From: Flagellimonas amoyensis
GTDB taxonomy: Bacteria; Bacteroidota; Bacteroidia; Flavobacteriales; Flavobacteriaceae
Length of the DNA: 64,000 nt
Direction of reading: 5' to 3'
NCBI RefSeq assembly: GCF_003058265.1
Contig: NZ_QBUK01000006.1
Span: 62,001-126,000, forward strand
Positions 59,526 through 64,000 of the stretch are shown piece by piece (position 1 is the first letter of the stretch; each line of letters starts with the position of its first letter). The position numbers and the translations under genes are program-made. The notes beneath the pieces are model-generated. The model did no database searches. It saw only the letters and a program-made list of their open reading frames with translations, and was not told the DNA's origin.

Positions 59526-60770
59526 ATGCGCATTTTGTCCAGACTGTTTTTCCTGCTTTTTTTGGTAGACGGCATTTTTGCCCAAGTGCAGGAAGAGGTA
59601 AATCCTCCAGAGAACATCAAGACCATCATTTTCAAGGGTCCCACGGAGGATCAGTTTCCCATTATACAATTAGGGGAATCCATGACCTTGGAGTTTGATG
59701 ACCTGACCGCCAGCGAACAGGACTATTACTACACCATCATACACTGCGATTACGATTGGACCCCTTCCCAATTATTGAAATCGCAATACCTGTCGGGGGC
59801 CGACAACCAGCGCATCATCGACTACGAGAACAGCTACACGACCCTGCAGCCCTACTCCAACTACCGATTGACCATTCCCAATGAGAATGTGGACCTGAAG
59901 GTAACCGGCAATTATGTGCTGGAGATCCACAATAGCTATGGGGAACTCCAGTTTTCACGAAGGTTCGTGGTGTACCGCGATGCCGTTACCGTGGCAGGCG
60001 TGGTCAAACGCTCCAGGGACTTTAACTATTTGAACGAAAAACAAGTGGTACAGTTCACCATCAACACGGGAAGCTTTCCTGTGGTGAACCCCAAAAACGA
60101 AGTAAAGGTGGCCATTCTCCAAAACCATTTTTGGCCCACGGCCCTCTTCAACATAAAGCCCCAATTTACCATTGGTACGGAGCTGGTCTATAAATATGAC
60201 AAGGAAACCGCTTTTTTTGGCGGGAACGAGTTCCTGAACTTTGACACAAAAGACCTTCGCTCCCCCACTTTTGCCATATCAAGGATAGAAATGGGACAGG
60301 TCTACAACCACTACCTGTTCACGAACGAATACCGCCACGACAGACCTTACACCTATTTCCCCGACATCAACGGCGATTTTGTGGTGCGCACCTTGCAGGG
60401 CGAGGATGTTTCCAGGGAGGCCGAATATTCCAAGGTGCATTTCAGCCTGCCCTACTCCAACCAAATTGGACTGGACAATGTGTATGTGACCGGAAAGTTC
60501 AACAACTATGCCCTCGAAGAGGAAAACAAAATGACCTACAACGAGGAAAGTGGGAAGTTTGAGCTTACACTGATGATGAAACAGGGGTTTTACAATTTCA
60601 GGTACGAGGTGGAACGCCAGGACGGTACCGTGGAACCCAACTTTGTGGACGGAAACTTCCACTTTACGGAGAACAATTACCTGATCTTGGTCTATTACAG
60701 GGATTTTGGCGATATGTATGACAGTATAATAGGTATAGGCTCCGTCAATTCTGCAACTATCAGCAATTAA
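59526..60770 (+). CDS. Type IX secretion system plug protein (DUF5103)
   Basis: 414 residues with a signal peptide (LFFLLFLVDGIFAQ). The DUF5103 family (PorPlug) closes the periplasmic side of the SprA translocon in the type IX system. Visible family stretches: ENIKTIIFKGP, PIIQLGESMTLEFDDL, HCDYDWTPSQL, and a C-terminal DGNFHFTENNYLILVYYRD. It fits with the T9SS cargo gene at 44142. Confidence 0.88.
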   Translation: MRILSRLFFLLFLVDGIFAQVQEEVNPPENIKTIIFKGPTEDQFPIIQLGESMTLEFDDLTASEQDYYYTIIHCDYDWTPSQLLKSQYLSGADNQRIIDYENSYTTLQPYSNYRLTIPNENVDLKVTGNYVLEIHNSYGELQFSRRFVVYRDAVTVAGVVKRSRDFNYLNEKQVVQFTINTGSFPVVNPKNEVKVAILQNHFWPTALFNIKPQFTIGTELVYKYDKETAFFGGNEFLNFDTKDLRSPTFAISRIEMGQVYNHYLFTNEYRHDRPYTYFPDINGDFVVRTLQGEDVSREAEYSKVHFSLPYSNQIGLDNVYVTGKFNNYALEEENKMTYNEESGKFELTLMMKQGFYNFRYEVERQDGTVEPNFVDGNFHFTENNYLILVYYRDFGDMYDSIIGIGSVNSATISN

Positions 60771-60806
60771 TTATCTTTAGACCCATAACCCAACCAAAAA
60801 CCACCC

Positions 60807-62057
60807 ATGGGAAAAAAAGGCAGCTTGATCAGCAAAGGCCGTTATGAACTCAGGTTCCGGGGCGTTGAATGCCTCAACTGTGGCCACCCATTGGACATGA
60901 GCGATAGGTACTGCCCCAGCTGCTCACAGGCCAACAGCACCAAAAAACTGACCTTGAGGGATTTTTTTGACGAGTTCATGTCCAGCTTGTTCAATTACGA
61001 TTCCAAGCTGTTCAAAACCCTTTCCATACTGCTATTGAGGCCCGGTGACATCACCAGGGACTATATCGAAGGAAAAAGGATCACCTACACCAACCCTTTT
61101 CGGTTTTTGCTGAGCTTGGCCTTCATCTACTTTTTGATGTTCACTTTCAACAATGAATTTTCAGACCTCGATAAGGCCGCCCGATCTTTCGATGGGAACA
61201 TCAACGGAAACTCACCTGTTTCCTACAACATAAAGTCAGGGGACGTGACGGTGGACAGTGTGAAATTGAAACAGCAGGCCGAGACCGTTTTGAAATCCCT
61301 CGACTCCATTGAGCAGTCCAACTCCAATATTTCTTTTGGCCTGAAAAAGTACGATTCGATACGGAACTCCGACCCTGAATTGGCACGCTCTTTCAGCATG
61401 TTGGACTCCCTCTCCCACTTGAAGAACCAAAAACCAAAGGTGAACAAGGATTCGTTGATGGAGGCTAACCCTACCCAATATTTTGACAGCATCAGCAATC
61501 CAAAGGGCGTGAATGCCTTTTCGGACAAGGTGGAATTTTTTGTGCACATGATCAAAAAGGACACCCTGTTCTCCTTTGACCAAGCCAAGGAGAAGTACAC
61601 CATTGAAAGTACGATGTCCAACAAAATGGCCTTCAATGCCTCGAATAATTTTTTGACCATCTTACAACGGCCCAGCATCTTCTTGAAGAACACCATTTCC
61701 AAGCTGCCGTTTGTCATTTTCTTCTTCATGCCGCTGTTCACCGTCTTCATTTGGCTGGTGTACATCAGAAAAAAATACACCTACACCGATCATCTTATTT
61801 TTAGCTTCCACAATCAGTCTTTGTTGTTTATCTTGCTCATCCTTAGCCTGCTGATCGACATGGCTTTTAACATATCGAGTGCATGGTTCTTTGTATTGGT
61901 TTTCAGTATTTACCTCTACAAGGCAATGCGTCGGTTTTATGGGCAGGGAAGGTTTAAAACCATTGTGAAATATCTCTTTCTGAACACTACATTCATGATA
62001 TTGGCATTCTTCATGGCGCTGTTGTTGTTCACGGGAAGCGTTTTTATCTATAACTAA
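60807..62057 (+). CDS. DUF3667 family membrane protein with N-terminal zinc ribbon
   Basis: 416 residues. A four-cysteine ribbon (CLNCGHPL and YCPSCSQ, near 23-42) is followed by the conserved DFFDEFMSSLFNYDSKLFKT stretch and RPGDITRDYIEGKR, then a membrane segment (RFLLSLAFIYFLMF), a long helical charged insert (about 120-290), and four or so membrane segments to the end. Function unknown. The gap after the plug gene is 36 bases; the gap to apaG is 3 bases. Confidence 0.85.
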   Translation: MGKKGSLISKGRYELRFRGVECLNCGHPLDMSDRYCPSCSQANSTKKLTLRDFFDEFMSSLFNYDSKLFKTLSILLLRPGDITRDYIEGKRITYTNPFRFLLSLAFIYFLMFTFNNEFSDLDKAARSFDGNINGNSPVSYNIKSGDVTVDSVKLKQQAETVLKSLDSIEQSNSNISFGLKKYDSIRNSDPELARSFSMLDSLSHLKNQKPKVNKDSLMEANPTQYFDSISNPKGVNAFSDKVEFFVHMIKKDTLFSFDQAKEKYTIESTMSNKMAFNASNNFLTILQRPSIFLKNTISKLPFVIFFFMPLFTVFIWLVYIRKKYTYTDHLIFSFHNQSLLFILLILSLLIDMAFNISSAWFFVLVFSIYLYKAMRRFYGQGRFKTIVKYLFLNTTFMILAFFMALLLFTGSVFIYN

Positions 62058-62060
62058 CTT

Positions 62061-62447
62061 ATGTTCACTCAAGTCACCAAAGGGATAAAGGTATCTGTGC
62101 AGACCAGTTTTGAGGGCACTTTCTTCAAAAATTACAGGATGCACTATGCCTTCGGATACACCATTACCATAGAAAACCTAAGTAAGGACACGGTGCAGCT
62201 CACCGCAAGGCACTGGGACATTTTTGATGCCCTGAAGGATCTCGAAACGGTGGATGGTGAAGGTGTGATCGGCAGAAAGCCGGTCATCAAACCCGGAAAA
62301 TCCCACACCTATAGTTCAGGGTGCTTGCTGGCATCGCCCATTGGGGCCATGAAGGGCCACTATCATATGGTGAATTTCACCAATTCCCAAGAGTTTGAGG
62401 TGGAGATTCCCACGTTCAAGTTCGCTGCCCCCTTCGCCATAAACTAG
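62061..62447 (+). CDS. apaG: ApaG protein
   Basis: 128 residues, single ApaG (DUF525) fibronectin-like domain: RMHYAFGYTITIENLS, VQLTARHWDIFDA, GVIGRKPVIKPGKSHTYSSG and PIGAMKGHYHMV are all conserved. Linked to metal homeostasis by phenotype in enteric bacteria; binding of pyrophosphate has been described for the fold. Transcribed after DUF3667 with a 3-base gap. Confidence 0.95.
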   Translation: MFTQVTKGIKVSVQTSFEGTFFKNYRMHYAFGYTITIENLSKDTVQLTARHWDIFDALKDLETVDGEGVIGRKPVIKPGKSHTYSSGCLLASPIGAMKGHYHMVNFTNSQEFEVEIPTFKFAAPFAIN

Positions 62448-62482
62448 GCCGCACTTCCTTTCCAAATCGATTTTGCTTTTAG

Positions 62483-62490
62483 TAACTTTG
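62483..62490 (+). promoter_or_regulatory. Candidate -7 element for pruA (TAACTTTG)
   Basis: Exact TAnnTTTG, 44 bases before the pruA ATG, in the 87-base gap after apaG. Confidence 0.5.
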
Positions 62491-62534
62491 TTGCCACTGT
62501 GTAATAAATATTCTAACAAAAATTAAAAGCAAAC

Positions 62535-64000
62535 ATGGGAAAAGGATTTTTTCAAGTTCCAACCGCAGTCAACGAGCCGGTAAAAAGTTACGCCCCGGGT
62601 AGTCCGGAGCGCGAAGAAGTATTAAAACAGTACGAGACCTATTACAATGGAAAGGTTGAGGTTCCTCTTTATATTGGCAGTGAAGAGATCAAGACCGGAA
62701 ACACCAGACCCATGTCCCCTCCGCACGAGCACAAACATGTTGTGGGCCACTATCACCTGGCTGAGAAAAAACATGTGGAACAGGCCATCGCCAATTGTAT
62801 GGAGTCCAGAAAGGCCTGGGCAGACCTTACCTGGGAACAGCGTGCCGCCATTTTCCTGAAGGCAGCCGAACTCATCGCAGGCCCTTATCGCGCCAAGATG
62901 AACGCCGCGACCATGCTGGCCCAATCAAAGAACATCTATCAAGCAGAAATTGATTCCGCTTGCGAAATTGTGGACTTCTTGAGGTTCAACGTGGAATACA
63001 TGGCGCAGATCTATTCCGAGCAGCCCGAATCGTCCGAAGGGATATGGAACCGTGTGGAATATAGGCCACTGGAAGGCTTTGTGTACGCCATTACCCCGTT
63101 CAACTTTACCGCCATTGCCGGAAACCTTCCGGCCAGTGCCGCGATGATGGGCAACGTAGTGGTCTGGAAACCCAGCGACAGCCAAGTGTTTTCCGCCAAG
63201 GTCATTGTTGACGTTTTCAAGGAAGCGGGATTGCCCGATGGGGTCATCAATGTGATCTATGGCGATCCGGTGATGATTTCCGACACCTTGTTGGCCAGTC
63301 CAGATTTTGCAGGAATCCATTTTACGGGATCCACCCATGTCTTCAAAGAACTTTGGAAACAGATCGGGAACAACATCCACACCTATAAAACGTACCCTAG
63401 GATCGTTGGTGAGACCGGAGGAAAGGACTTCATCATAGCACACCCTACCGCCAAGCCCCAACAAGTGGCCACGGCCATTACAAGGGGTGCCTTTGAGTTT
63501 CAGGGACAAAAATGTAGTGCGGCCTCCAGGGTCTATCTCCCCAAATCCACAGCAAACGAAATCTTGGATTTGGTGAAAGCGGATGTGAATTCTTTCAACA
63601 AACCCGGCTCTCCTGCCGATATGAGCAATTTCATCACCGCGGTGATCCACGAGGGCTCTTTTGACAAACTGGCGAAGTACATCGATCAGGCCAAGGCCGA
63701 TAAGGATGCCGAGATCGTTGTGGGCGGCGGGTACGACAAATCTGTGGGATACTTTGTGGAACCTACCGTGATCTTGACCACCAATCCAAAGTATGAGACC
63801 ATGTACACCGAACTTTTCGGACCTGTTGTGACCGTTTATGTGTATGAGGACAAGGATTGGAGCAAAACATTGGAATTGGTGGACGGCACATCCGAATACG
63901 GGTTGACCGGTGCCGTGTTAGCCAAAGACCGCTACGCAATTGACGAGGCCACAAAAGCATTGCAGAATGCTGCAGGTAACTTCTACATCAACGATAAGCC
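62535..64000 (+). CDS. pruA: L-glutamate gamma-semialdehyde dehydrogenase (1-pyrroline-5-carboxylate dehydrogenase), partial
   Basis: Oxidises glutamate semialdehyde to glutamate in proline breakdown, with NAD+. The frame starts at ATG 62535 (MGKGFFQVPTAVNEPVKSY) and is open to the right edge, giving about 488 residues of an expected 540. Markers: AITPFNFTAIAGN (near 191), the catalytic Glu in VGETGGKDF (near 294) and the nucleophile Cys in FQGQKCSAASRV (near 328). The start fits the bacteroidal long form with an extended N-terminus. No proline dehydrogenase gene is in the window. Confidence 0.94.
   Translation, partial: MGKGFFQVPTAVNEPVKSYAPGSPEREEVLKQYETYYNGKVEVPLYIGSEEIKTGNTRPMSPPHEHKHVVGHYHLAEKKHVEQAIANCMESRKAWADLTWEQRAAIFLKAAELIAGPYRAKMNAATMLAQSKNIYQAEIDSACEIVDFLRFNVEYMAQIYSEQPESSEGIWNRVEYRPLEGFVYAITPFNFTAIAGNLPASAAMMGNVVVWKPSDSQVFSAKVIVDVFKEAGLPDGVINVIYGDPVMISDTLLASPDFAGIHFTGSTHVFKELWKQIGNNIHTYKTYPRIVGETGGKDFIIAHPTAKPQQVATAITRGAFEFQGQKCSAASRVYLPKSTANEILDLVKADVNSFNKPGSPADMSNFITAVIHEGSFDKLAKYIDQAKADKDAEIVVGGGYDKSVGYFVEPTVILTTNPKYETMYTELFGPVVTVYVYEDKDWSKTLELVDGTSEYGLTGAVLAKDRYAIDEATKALQNAAGNFYINDK

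Overview
The window looks like chromosomal DNA from a marine member of the Flavobacteriaceae (Bacteroidota), plausibly near Muricauda/Allomuricauda. The reasons are: -7 elements of the Bacteroidota form TAnnTTTG in front of many genes, weak Shine-Dalgarno signals, a type IX secretion plug protein, a type B sorting domain protein, families typical of this group (DUF6747, DUF6702, DUF3667, DUF1573), a complete Na+-translocating NADH:quinone reductase operon, and a cysteine-less form of the C4-type zinc ribbon protein. No rRNA, tRNA, CRISPR array or complete insertion sequence was seen.

Layout. 1-1012: end of cdsA, psd and an acyl-CoA-binding protein (phospholipid synthesis). 1009-5618, minus strand: a GH109-type enzyme, a galactokinase-like GHMP kinase, a sugar nucleotidyltransferase and a membrane fatty-acid-hydroxylase-type oxygenase; the first three look like a sugar release and reactivation route. 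5718-8348: valS, carrying a small heptamer repeat inside the gene. 8545-10353: DUF1573 protein and an aspartic protease with PDZ. 10477-12683: aminotransferase and murB. 12884-15070: two ECF sigma factors, one with an RskA-like anti-sigma factor. 15133-19271: lipA, gapA and a hybrid histidine kinase. 19268-22193: lpxK, a Nif3-like protein and a coiled-coil protein. 22259-26186: kmo, a ClpP paralogue and a sigma factor/small protein/MscS operon. 26271-31733: an accessory stretch with a lipoprotein, a frameshifted AbiV-like gene, an attC-like inverted repeat, a DHFR-family gene, DUF2306, a DJ-1/PfpI lipoprotein, a possible group II intron leftover, DUF1801 and a CDF metal exporter. 31769-36277: MFS transporter plus kynU, GNAT, O-methyltransferase, PAP2 phosphatase and tatA. 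36359-41025: M1 peptidase, DUF6702 and two carboxypeptidase-regulatory-domain proteins. 41026-45317: a repeat-rich intergenic region, then a surface protein with 98-residue repeats and a T9SS cargo protein. 45539-48007: M15 and M48 peptidases, DUF6747, ankyrin protein. 48219-51825: gpmI, map, a frameshifted GxxExxY gene between inverted repeats, a methyltransferase. 51826-59374: apbE, a small conserved protein and nqrFEDCBA. 59526-64000: T9SS plug protein, DUF3667, apaG and the start of pruA.

Functional themes are envelope biogenesis (phospholipid, lipid A, peptidoglycan), tryptophan breakdown by the kynurenine route (kmo and kynU in separate units with similar promoters), sodium-based respiration with its flavin-attaching enzyme ApbE nearby, surface protein export, and extracytoplasmic signalling. 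The accessory signals concentrate at 26.9-30.4 kb, 39.2-46.4 kb and 50.6-51.1 kb.
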